Assembly (NCBI GenBank): GCA_948470475.1
Contig: OX419346.1
Location: forward strand, 6,590,684 to 6,654,683
Length of the DNA: 64,000 nt
Direction: 5' to 3'
DNA from: Galaxea fascicularis
Lineage: Eukaryota; Cnidaria; Anthozoa; Scleractinia; Euphylliidae
Part shown: positions 1 through 12,700 of the stretch, piece by piece
Numbering within the stretch: position 1 is the stretch's first letter
Layout of the letters: each line of letters opens with the position of its first letter
Made by a program: the position numbers and the translations under genes
Notes under the pieces: generated by a model
Databases searched by the model: none
What the model saw: the letters and a program-made list of their open reading frames with translations, nothing else
What the model was told of the DNA's origin: nothing

Positions 1-208
1 CCACTACAATTTGCAAACTCATAGCAATCAGCCAATTCACTGCAGTTTGCTCCAATGTATCCTGGGTAACAACGGCACGTTTCACTGGCCACGCACTCGC
101 CTTTGCCAGAGCAATGATTGACGCTTCCACAGTCAGGAAGGGCACAACTCGCTCCAGTCCAGCCATAGTCACAGGAGCAAGTTTCAAATGCCACACAGCG
201 TCCGTGTC
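1..208 (-). CDS. Exon 37: EGF-like repeats (truncated by window edge)
   Basis: Acceptor TTCCCTGAAG|GACACGG, phase 1. It reads [16 protein letters not shown] and [15 protein letters not shown], then [12 protein letters not shown] and [11 protein letters not shown]. The final bases at position 1-2 look like the usual EGF exon end, with the donor just outside. More EGF repeats and any membrane anchor lie to the left. Confidence 0.92.
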
Positions 209-3200
209 CTTCAGGGAACAAAGCAGCACAAGATTGTCAGGGATAACTACAGTACTATTCCGGCGGCGGGGTAGAGATGGTGTTCGCTCACGTAACTAGT
301 AGCCACATTGGTTTATTGAAACAAAACGATTTTGCATAAAATCAGGGTTCATTTCCCGGACGACCAGTTTATTCCTCCAACATGGCCTTCGTTTCTTTCT
401 TTTGCTCATCCTACATGGCCGGGGTGACATCAACGCTGCGAGACTCCATTGTGAGAGTCGAGCAGTGAACGCTTAAGCAAAGGTCTCAAATTACGCCTTC
501 ATAAAGATGAGGGCTAAGTAAATCGTGTTATGCACTAAAATGTGTTTTTACATTGTTGTTATAACCTGCCATAATTAGGCCACTCTTAAGTATGGGGTGT
601 GATATATCTCCAAGTGGTGTATTCCATAGGTGTTAGACTCGATAGACATGAAAGTATGGTTTTCGAATGTGATGGATGTAAAGCTCAGTTGCTGACGGCA
701 GAAGACTTTCAGTAAGACATGAAGATTGAAAAAGAAATGAAAGAACACTTACCAGAGCAATGGTCGAAGTGTTCACACGAGAACTGTGTACAGTTGGTCC
801 CATTCCAACCTTTGTCACACTCGCAAACATCAAAATCAACGCAGATCCCGTTCCCAGTGCAGTTGGACACGTTATAACAGGTGGGTATAACACTGCAATC
901 AGGGCCTTGTCAAATGAGATGGTAAATATGTATAGAATAAGATCACTTAAAATTTCTACATTATCTGATAACACTCTAGAAAACTTAAGGCAACCGGCGA
1001 CCAAGCCCATCTGAAGGTGCAGATCTTGTACGCTTTTTGCACTTGATGCCCAAGATGATAAACGCTTCATTTAATTTTCTAGCTACGTTCAGAATAATAT
1101 ATTGTAGAAGGAGCCATTCCAATGAAAACCCTGGCCACATACCATACCATACCACACCATAACACACCATACCATACCACACCACAATGCCATACCACAC
1201 CACACCATACCACGCCACAGCACACCATACCATACCACACCACACCACACCATACCACACCGCACCACACCACACCACACCACACCACACCATACCATAC
1301 CACACCATACATGCCATAACATACCATACCATATCATACCACACCATACATGCCATACCATACCATACTATGCCATAAGACACCAAGGGTAAGCACATCA
1401 TACCACACCACATCACAGCACAGCTCACCCCATCACACCATACCATGCCGTACTACACAGGTATGTATATATCTGGAAACTTCTGAAACAGAACCATTAT
1501 ACAACTTCAGGTTCCTTCAATTTACATTAGATCGCTTATTCGTTTTCAGTTGTACAAGAAATGTTCTCTGAAGTATTGCTACGGCTGCAATTGATGTATG
1601 TACAAATACGCATTTTTAGAAGCTTTGAATCGAGCAATTCTAACCTACATATCCAGGGTTACACTGACAGATGTCCGTTGTCTTACAAGTACCGTGGATT
1701 GAATTGGTGCAGTTGTTAACGTTATGACACGTAGCTATGGAGTAAAATGCATAAAAAATATTTATTAAATGGACGACATTTTGACTGGTTATGACGAGTT
1801 TGGAATTGAAGGATAGACGTAAAGAAGCCTGAAAAAATTCACGATATCGATTTCTTGTTTTGTTTTGTTTGTTTTCTCTTTTTTTCTCCTATTAATATGC
1901 TGACGAAACTAAGATGGGGAGCTAACCAGAAAAACTGAAGGTTTATATTTGGCTTCCTGGCTTGAACACTTTAGTACTTAATTTAAAAATTGTCTATTTC
2001 TTTGACATTACAGGAGTTTGTAAAACTTAATGAAATTTTTATGAAGAGCTCAATAAAAGATTATTATTGTCTGTGCGTTGGTTCTTTGATAGCGCAGTCA
2101 AAACGTGGTGAAAACATTTATTTATTTGGGTAAATAAAGAAATAAACTTTGTATCTCTTTGTTCTTACCACGTTTTGACGTCATCCGTGCGTTCTCAGAG
2201 TACAAACGCACTAACAAATGGAACCTATTTGCTAAATACTAGTTATGAAGTGCTTTCGAGTGGTTTACAGGGAATATCCCACGAAACATTTGTCAAGTGG
2301 GATACTCCATGACGTATCACGAGAAAGCTTTGCATAACTATTTCATATCCTTCAAAGATATCACGGCTTATAATCCATCAATATTTTCGATCGCACGCGA
2401 TTGGTCTAGACGCATTACATTACTGGATACTCCCCAGAATATCCCGTGATATTTCCCAAATGCGTGCTGAGAAAAATATTTGAAGGATGATTAACACAAT
2501 AGCCTTCATTTGGCTTTAAAAATATGCTCGAGTATTTGTCCTTGGACATTATCAGTTCCTCGGAGCTCACAGTTTTCCACGAGCTTTGCTCCAGAATACT
2601 TTTCGCTTCTCGGAACAGTTAATATCCAATATTTTAACGCAAAATGGAGGATATTGTTCGTATATACGCGGTTAAATATGTATGTGGAAATAAGTTATTT
2701 TTATTTTATCAGCTTTGTCTCACGAAAAAATAAAAGACTAAATACAAGATGAGAAAGGGAAAACAATTAATATAAAGGCAGGGCACAGCAACGGCGCAAG
2801 CAGATTACTGCGGTCCCGGGAGGACAGAAAAAAAAGAACAACAACAACAACAACAAAAACTAAAGAGCAATGAACGAACGTGAAAATCACATACAACAAG
2901 AAATGGACGATTAAGAGGTCTAGCAGCATTACATTGAAGGAGTATCTCCCTGGAATTTTCTTACCTTTTATTTCACAGCTTCGCCCCTCCCATCCCAAAT
3001 TGCATACGCAGAATCCTTTGGCGCACTTCCCATGGTCGGTTGAACAGTTTAGACAAGACCCTGGAAATGATCGAGAAAAACTGAGTTTGTCGACATATCA
3101 CAGCTTACATCGTATTGTCCTTTTCACCTCGTTGCTTTGTAATTAAATGTCTCGCGGAGAAGAGGTTATCTCTTGGACATACAAGATTATGATTTGCAAA

Positions 3201-4300
3201 GCTGTTTCTAACCCAAAGATAATTATTTAGCTTAGTTTTTCTGTAAAGAACGTTCCACGTTTCTGTTTGAATTATGTATCTTACATGAACGTTAGTTTGA
3301 GTAAAGCAATACATGTTACCACGAAAATCTTCTATACGAAGGGTAGCTACAGGCAAGACAATTAATTCAGAGAAAACATACCTTGGTTACAACTATCTCC
3401 TGCCCAACCATTTATGCATTTGCATGTTCCATTAATACATCTTCCTTTACCTGAACATTTATCTGGACAACCTGTGTTATTAAAGAAGTGACATTTTCCT
3501 GCTGATTCTAGATATCATTATATCTCTTAGTTAGTACGCGCGCTGTGATTGGTCACCGTACGACCCGCTAAATTTGAAAAATTCCTTTCCGCGCGCCTGA
3601 TGAACCACAGAGATATAATAAATGTCTTACTAACCTCGTTTTCTCGGTCTGTACTGTAAATTAAGGATCCTCGTTTGTTCCCGTTGATTTATGGCCCGCG
3701 TGCTTCGCGTTTGGGTCATAAGTGAACGGGAAAAATCTCAGTCCGTAACTTACACTATAGACCTCGAACTCGGTTAGTAAGAGGTATTTATGCAGTCGAA
3801 TGTTTGAAACGTACGTGCGCAAATGACGTGTTTATCTTTATCCTCCACATGTAAGGGCAAGATTAATGCAACAAAGCATCTCAATTTGTTTTCTGATGCA
3901 GTGGAATGAGCTAAAACTTTCTTTTCATTGTATCCTTTCAGAACTTCATGAGGCACAGTGTTAGTGGTAGTAAATGATATTACATATCAATGACTAACTT
4001 GTAAATATTGTGTGTGTGGTATGTATGGTATTTCCGGCCGTTTCTTGAATAAGATCACTGCATGATCACAATGCACGGTTAAACAGCGTACCTTGTTTAA
4101 ATTCTTCTTGATCGGTGAATGTTGTATCATTTGTAACAGCGACATCATATATGCAGCTTCGTAAATTGTTGTCGGAAATGTTCAGGGACTTACACATGCT
4201 TGTTGCCAACTGTGAACGTAAAATACAAAACGGAGAGACGGTCGCATTTTAAAGTAAAGAATTCAGGTTAAGGGGGCTTGTACCATTATTTGATTCCAAC

Positions 4301-4347
<47 letters not shown>

Positions 4348-7300
4348 TTTATTTTAGTCTCAAATCGTTCTAGCTGAACACGAGTGTTGTACTAATTGTG
4401 GAGACTGTAGATCGAATAAACTTTAAATTAAATCAAATGTTGGTTTTTGAGGAGAGGGGAAAAAAACCGGAGTACCCGGAGCAGAGTATCTCTCGAAGCA
4501 GAGTAGAGAACCAACAAACTCAGCCCACTTATGACGCCGAGTCCGGGAATCGCACCCGCAACACATTGGTGGAAGGCGAGCACTCTCACCACTGCGCCAA
4601 CCCTGCTTCCCATTACCTATTACCTATACTTTGATAGATTATTCCTACCAATATTTGTAAGTTATCACCATAAAAGTGGCATCAATGCCAAATCATTGAA
4701 CTGGTTACCAAAGCAATACCGTGTCCTTTTAGAAACACTCCTAGTTTTAGCTTTGAGTGCCAGTAACAAAAAAAAAAAAAGAGTTCGGTGACCCCCATTT
4801 TTTATAATTAATTTTATAATTAGCATAATAAAAAAATGGATGGGCAGGCTCAGAGCCACCTTAAACTTACAATTGTTTTTGTACTTTAAAACAAGTGTTG
4901 GATCTTGACACACATCACTTTTCAACAATTAAAAATGGGGCTCACCGAGCACACTTTTTAGTTATTGTCGCGTAAAGCTAAAATCTTGAGTGTTTCTAAC
5001 AGATTGTAGCGTTGATATGGTAAGCTTTTAAGTGGAACAAAATCCAAGCTTGTTTGTTAATGATTGGCCATTTATTTGATTCCGCTGTGAAGATAGCAAC
5101 TTACTAAAAGATTGTTAGCAATGAGCCATCAAAGTACAACAGCTGGAAAATGCTGGTATGCGCCAACCCGAAGTTGAACACGCTGTTATACGTACTGCAA
5201 ATGGTGTGGGGTGTCAAAGTAGTATACTGATTAATAACGACTTCTCGTTCTCTCCGTGTATCTTAGAGGAACTCGCATAGAAGACGACATAATGTACCAG
5301 CATATATTTTACTTTTACCTCTAATAGAGACTGTGAAATTCCTTGTAACGTGTAAATTGGACGGAACGATACATCCAAATACGACTGGTCCATGGCATCC
5401 TTAGGGTAAAAGTTCGATGAAGCCCATGACCAAGAATTACGTTCTCCTGATCCTTGATGACTCTTCTTGATTTTCCCTATGAAATAATTATAAAGGAACA
5501 AACAAACAAACAAAATAAATAAATAAAATAGCGTTTTCCAACTACCATGGGTTAAATTATAGCAAGGAAAAATGTACTTTGTTACTCAATACTTAAAAGT
5601 GATGTCTCAGAGTTTTAAGTGTCATCACTGCACTAAGCAGCGAAAATGACAAAAATCAAACGAAATTAATATTGCAGGTGTGATTCGCCTATATTTGTTT
5701 CTCCACAAAACCCAGCTGTCAAACAGGATCTTTTCCTTACTGACTAACAAAAACAACAACAACAACAGAATAAAATTTGAAACATAAGTCGTAAAATGTG
5801 ACTAGTTTTAAAGCTACTTTCGGCCGAGCAGAGATCAAAACAACTGCTTACATGATTCTGCGAACTGCACAGCATCTCCATAAATTGTCCCATCGGGTCC
5901 CATGAAGTCGTTAGTCGCGTTATTGTCCATAAGGCCACACAGTCCCTCCGTATGGCCCTTGTAGGCAGCAGTTGGTGAATACACAACATTAAGGTACTGC
6001 CTCTTCATCACACGACTATGCTTGACATCGATTGTAACAGTCAAACCTACAGTAAAGGCATGTTCAAATACTAGCTCCAAAACAGAAAATTTTGCAGGTG
6101 TATCATAAATTAGCTTTGCTCTTGTGCTTACTGTGAAAAGGTTTTGCAGCCGAGACTAAGTATTATTGGCCTTGCATAAGTGTCGTTGGCTTTCAGCACT
6201 AACTGGATTGGATTGTTAGAATGCCCGCCGAAAGCCCACTGCCAAAACAGCTGATGTGTGGAGAATGGTGCTAGAGGAAGCGGTCAGTTGGGGTCTGCCT
6301 CAAAGTGCCTCTCAAAGATCTGGATATCAACCTCAGCACATGGGAGCCACTGGCCTCGCACCGTCAAACCTTGCGAGGCAAGATCACCATAGGAGCCAAA
6401 GCAGCAGAGAAGTAATGCGTTCTAGAGGCCCAGAGGAAACGCGCCATACATATGGGCGAGCCTTCTGGGCCATGATTTGCCTGACCAGCCACCTTCGGAC
6501 CCATAGACCCCGTTCATGAACCTAAGACCGACGATATGGTCGTTTTCGACTCCAAATGACGAACATCGACTAGATTAGTCAACACAACATGAAATCATAA
6601 TGGCGAGTTTCGAAAGTAAGCCCTTCATTATCAACTACAATCACATTATAAGGTTATATAAGGTTGTTAAGCTACGTGATCAATAGTCACCTGATTCGTA
6701 TTGCAGTGAAATTAGTACAACGCTGTTTTCTTCCTCCTCGAAGGTAAAGCGCACTTGGCGATCCAGTAAAATAGTTCCATTGTCTATTTCAATAGGTTCA
6801 GAGGAATTGGTAGTGACGTTTATCAATGATCCGTCGATTCTAGAAAGTAAAGCAGAGTTTATGAAATAAATGTAAAGTCTTGATCAAAAGGAGAACCAAA
6901 ATTGTTTTGGGAGGAGGGGCAGAGGAGGGGGGGGGGAAGTCATTCAGCAAACCTGACAATAGGCGAATCTCGTGCCCTTATAGTCTTGATCGTCATTACT
7001 GTTATGACGCTCACTCCAGCCTTAAGTGCTACTCCACCAATCAGAGAAGCTCGTTCGAAGTAGAAAAGGCGGAACTGAAGTCCAAAGTCGTTGTACTTGC
7101 TTCTACAACCCCAGTACTCCCCAATACCGAAAAAGTCGAAGTTTACACCTGAGGTCAAATCATAGAGTGTAAGTAAAACTTGAATCCCAGGTAACAGACT
7201 ACACAAGCTGGTTGGTCATCACTGTCATTGTGAACGGAATTCAACGTAACTACCACCCCAATTTCCTAGTCCCCCCCCCCCCCCATCCCCTTAGTTTATA

Positions 7301-9664
7301 CGCTTGTTTACTGTAGAGTTAATCTTAGGTATTTCGCTGAATTATTCGGCTGAGGGTTTGCTTGGCCGGTTTGCTGGTACGAATATGCACTTGGTTATAC
7401 CGTTATCTTTGAAATCGATGTAATGGACCGACTGGTGTCGAACTACCTGCCCTACACCAAAAGGATCGAAGCACTGGCCCATAGCCAGAATTTGAATGGG
7501 GGAGTGCGTAGGATCGGACCATCGTCGGACCGCTCGAGCGCCTCCGGCGCCAGTCGATAAGGGTGTCTCTCTTCACAACCATACAAAACGGCTGTTATCA
7601 GGGCCACAACACAAGGAAAAGTCTTGACCTCCGTGATCTTAGCTAAGATTTATGTTTTGGTTATTAGTGATTGTTCATCAGATGGACCACTTGATTGAAA
7701 CTTCATTTTCAATCTACGCCAGCTAACGGTTTCGTTTTATAATTATCGTTTGAGCCATCTGTCCAAACTAGGTTGATACTGGAGGCGTTTTCAAGGAGAT
7801 TCTTTTCACTTTTATTTGTCATTAAAACTTAGATGGAAGGCATTTCGGAAGTTGGGTAAGCAGACTAAACGACAGCTGGTTAAGTGCTATCGGATAAAAC
7901 GAACTTTAAGCAATCTGAAAACGCGCTGACACTTTTAGGATATTGTTATTGTTATGAGGCAAAAGGTTTACATTTTGAACAAAATTAATTTCAAGAGCTA
8001 GACTGGCCGAATGAAATGCCAAAGCAAAATAGAATAAAAACGAAAAGACGGCCAAAACTACTTGAACGTTTTACTATAGGATTCTTCCGATCGATTTTAC
8101 CAAGCACAGCACATACGCACAAACTGACTGACACGCAAAAAAAAGAGTGCGAAAACAAAACAAAAATGTATGAGTATGAGTATGAGCATGCATGGACATG
8201 AGTTAGGCAAAAGTGTTATAGGTGACCGTTTAAAGGCGGAAAGTAAAACTGTTGTGTACTAGGGCCAGTACGAATGTGTAATTACGGAACTCATGGCCCT
8301 AACAAACGATGCCCGATTGACTCTCAGTCGTTTGTGTCCTTAACTTATTAGTAAACCACGTGATGGGATCTGATGTCTTTCGTACAAAGACAGATTCTCC
8401 AAGTATATACTAACCGTCCAAAGTTTCCAGGTGCGGGTCACCCCCACCTCTTGCTGATATTATTTCACAAAATTCACCCTCCCATCCTCCGAAGCAATTG
8501 CACCTTGCTTTACATTTTGGAGCAATTTCGGGTGTTCCATTCCAAGAGCAATCTGTAGACAAAATAAAGCATTCCACTAAGAAACCAAAAAAGATCTAAA
8601 TTAAGAATAAAAAAATAACGCTTTTTTCTGGTATTATCTACTCTTGAGAAGAATCTATCGACATTCTGAGATTTTACTCAACGCAACATCGAACAATCCA
8701 AAGGCAGTTGCTACCACTCTTATTGAGTTTTAGTCTTCTGTTTCTTAGACAATTTCGAAGGAAATTAACGCCCATTAACTGCTTTAATTTAAAATGTTGA
8801 TTCCGAGACCTACTTGAGCAAAAAAACGGAAACAATGAAACATATAGCCCCACAACAATCGAGTTAACTCTATGACGATCCAATGAAATTAGAGATTAAA
8901 GAAGTAAGGTCCTACCCTGTAATTAATCACGCGGACGCACTTTACACCACCGAAAAAAATATTATTTTATTATATTAAAATAATTTTATTCAACTTTAAG
9001 AATATGTACATAAATTTATAGAAATATGAAGTAAAGATTAAGCAGGAAACAGCATTAAAAAAATATATAAATCATAAAAATAAAATCATTATGGAAATAA
9101 CGATTTCCCAAATACATGCATTGCGGCTCAGATGTGATCAAGAACTCTTGCAGGCAGTCTATTGTTTTAAATTGGACCCGGCTACAATGGATGAAAAGCA
9201 GGAAAACGTGGCGAGGACATAAAAATAATAATAATAATATTAATAATAATAATAAAAAATAAAACGTATAGACTCACTTTTCAGAGCTTCTCTGTCGGGC
9301 TGACTACAATTGGCTCCCACTCGCATTCCTGAACACACACTGTGTTGTCCGCAGGGAGGTTCTGGGCCTTCCCTAACATAGATTTCAATTTGTAAACTAA
9401 ACATAACTGTTAAGTGATTTTCATTCTATTAATTTCCTCTCAGAAATAGCTGTTTTAATGCCAAGGAGACAGTTTCACCAATTTGTCTTCAGCTCACCGT
9501 ATTCGTGCGTTTACAAAGTAAACGGTATTACGTGGTCCATTTTTTTATGCAAAGGCATTTTCTGTGAACAGCAATTTTTCTTCTAACGACGACTGGCTTA
9601 CCTTGCGTTAGAGTTAGAATCGGCAGGGGACCTAGGCAAAAAAAAAGTGATAATAAATAAATAA

Positions 9665-9740
<76 letters not shown>

Positions 9741-12700
9741 CAAATTAAAGTGCTTCGAGCCAACAGAGATGCTACTGCGCCAGAAGGATCCGAAGGGATT
9801 CACAGTCCAAACCTCGAGAAGTAAATTTAAAACTAGTGTGGAACACGAGGACGGACAACTTCGAGCGAAAGAAAGTATATACACTAAAAAAAAATATTAA
9901 AAAGATAAAATGTTTTATAAAAAGACGTTTCGGTCAGTGACCTTCATCAGTTACCTTAGGTAGCTGATGAAGGTCACTGACCGAAACGTCTTTTTATAAA
10001 ACATTTTATCTTTTTAATATTTTTTTTTTAGTGTATATACTTTCTTTCGCTCGAAGTTGTCCGTCCTCGTGTTCCACACTAGTTTTATATATATATATAT
10101 ATATGTATGAGCTACATTCTTGTATTTTATGATATAATAATAAAGCTTTATTTCTTATCTTAGGCTTGATAGAAATACAGTAACACTACAAATTGAAAAT
10201 GGTTTTAAAGAAACTATACATAAATACAATAAAACAGGTGATTATTAAGAATTGAAAAAAAAAGGCGAAAAAAGAGTTTAAAAAATTACATTGAGCTTAG
10301 TCTTAATGTTCCCTTCAATTTTGCTTTAACACTTGCCTTCTAATGAGAGAAGAAATAATATTAAAAGAAAACAAGCAAACAAGAAAAAAGAAAGCAAATA
10401 ACTGTCCACCATTGAAGATTTTATTTTTTTGGAGATTAGCTGCTCAAGTCGATGCTTAGTGAATTTTCATCGAAAAACTCATTTGTACGACAAACTCTAG
10501 CAATAGGAACATACCATTTTCCATTGTTTTTGCCCCTTTTGTGTTCGGGGTCCTTAGGAGAGTCAGGGGGGTCCTTATATTGACGTGGTTTTCCGGTGGG
10601 CCCAACGCAAAGCTATTGTTTTAAAAATAAGCTTAATACGAGCAAGACCATAATTCAAATTAATTACCATTAGCTTTTTCATGTAAGATTACCTATGTTA
10701 CGTAATTAGAATGACCTGAACAAGGCAAACACCAGGAATGCTGCTCTTTCCTTGTCAGAGTAATCATCTAATTTATTTAACTGACTAATGACGTTAAAAT
10801 CGCATAAAATGGATGGTAGAATGTGGAAAAAATGATGATAAAAAGGCAAAAGCTCAAGGAATAATTCTGGCAACCTCGGTTAATCAACACGTACAGAACT
10901 GACACGGATTCATATCCTGTTCTGGCCACTAGTTGATGTTGTTCTGGGTGGTCCCTGGTTTCAGTTCCTCGGTCATCCTTCTAAATAGCCAACTGGTTTG
11001 TCTCCGGCCAGTTGGTATTCTTATCATGCTACGTTTATTTCAATTATTTGATTCATATATTTGCTTGGCCCCACTAGCCTTTGTGCGCTATAAATCCTGC
11101 CGTGTGTAAATTAATAAAGCTTACTAATTGACTGATTGGTTGATTGATTGATCCCTTAATTTAGTGTAATATGTCTGGCTTTCAAATAAAATAAATGTGC
11201 GCAACTTTGTTGCTACCTTACCTCGCCAATGGGACAAACACAGCGACTGAAATCGGAAAGTAAATGTATATGTAATTAATATGATGCATCATGCAACTAG
11301 TTTGTTACTTGCCCCGTTCATTCTTGTTTGAGCAACGGAGCAGGTGGCTCCAGTTATAAAACATGTTATAAAGATCTTAAATTGATTTGAAGTTGACTTG
11401 AAGCGCACTTCATTAAATAATACCAGAGCCTGATTTAAGGAACGCATGAGAAATTGCAACATTAATGGCAATACGAATAGGCATAACATATGCGGAGAAA
11501 ACACTTGCTTCTATACCTTTTGCCTACTAGTTAAAGTGTATATGACAACAAAATTTTCATTAGCTTGATCGAAATTCAAAATGATGAAGAACAACGTTTA
11601 TTTTATTGTAATAGCATTCTTGGTTGCCGCGTTATTCAAGATTTTGATTTATGCAAATTAGGCAACTTGTGACGTCATAAGGTTGACACAAAAGAAAGTA
11701 AAATCACAAAAAATGGAATATCTCTGAATTATCGTCATTTTAAAGTCATAGACCTGCTAACTATAAGCTACAACACAATGACTGGACAAACGAGGCAGAA
11801 ATTTCAATTCCCAGATTTGTAAAGAATTTCATTGGGCAAATCATTCATGAGACATTTAAGTAGCGATACGCAGCATTTCATGGCTTTTCGCTCTTCATGT
11901 TACACAAGGAAGGACTATTGTTCATTTTCAGTCATTTTTTTGTTTGTCACTTAAGGCCTCTTTGTTTCCCCTATGGGGAAATACATGTTTATTCATTTAT
12001 CTCAGTAAAGTACACAATGTGTAATCTCACCTGGATCGTTTCGTCCGAGAAAACCCTGAGTTGAATGTTAACCCGGCACGTCTGCCCACAAATGAGACAG
12101 AGACTCCAAAAATAACATCTGAAAGGCCGTAATAGCTTTGCAACTCAGCAGGTGTCCTTCCTTTACAGTGTTGGGAAGGGTAGCGCAATGAAATTCCAGC
12201 TGTAAGGGGTGCTTTTGCAAATATGGAGAACGAAATGTCCAGAACTTCATAAACCTTTTCCACTGACAAAAGAAAAAAAAAATAATTCACTTATTGCCTG
12301 ATCAGTATGAACTTGAATATCTTAAGGTATTTAAGGAGGCAATGTTTCTTAAGTCAAATAAAATGTCTCCGTTTGGCGCGAAATATGCTCAGATACTTAT
12401 CCGCGGACATTATCTGTTACGAGAGGGGAACAGTTTTCCGAGAGCAAAGCTAGAGGAAAGCTGTGAGTTCCGAGGAATAATGTCCAATGTTATTATCATT
12501 GAAATCTGTCTCTCGTGAAAGGTGACAGTCACAAATAAATGCTTCGTGGATGACGTGGATTGGAATCGCAGCACTTGTTGTAAAAAGCCGGCCGCCCACC
12601 CTGAACAAGAAGGCCATATGCCGTGGTTGGTAGCCTAGCGGTATAAAGGAATTCCTTGAGGAAGGCTATCTGCCCCTCTTCGTGTTGTCCCTGTAGTCGT

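Noticed and set aside
985..1446. 153-codon Trp/Tyr/Val/Gly-rich ORF and its overlapping partners
   Set aside because: Product of the pentanucleotide satellite. No start context, no homology pattern, and it lies between EGF exons 36 and 35.
9528..9884. 118-codon minus ORF with (Tyr-Ile)n
   Set aside because: Translation through the (AT)n microsatellite.
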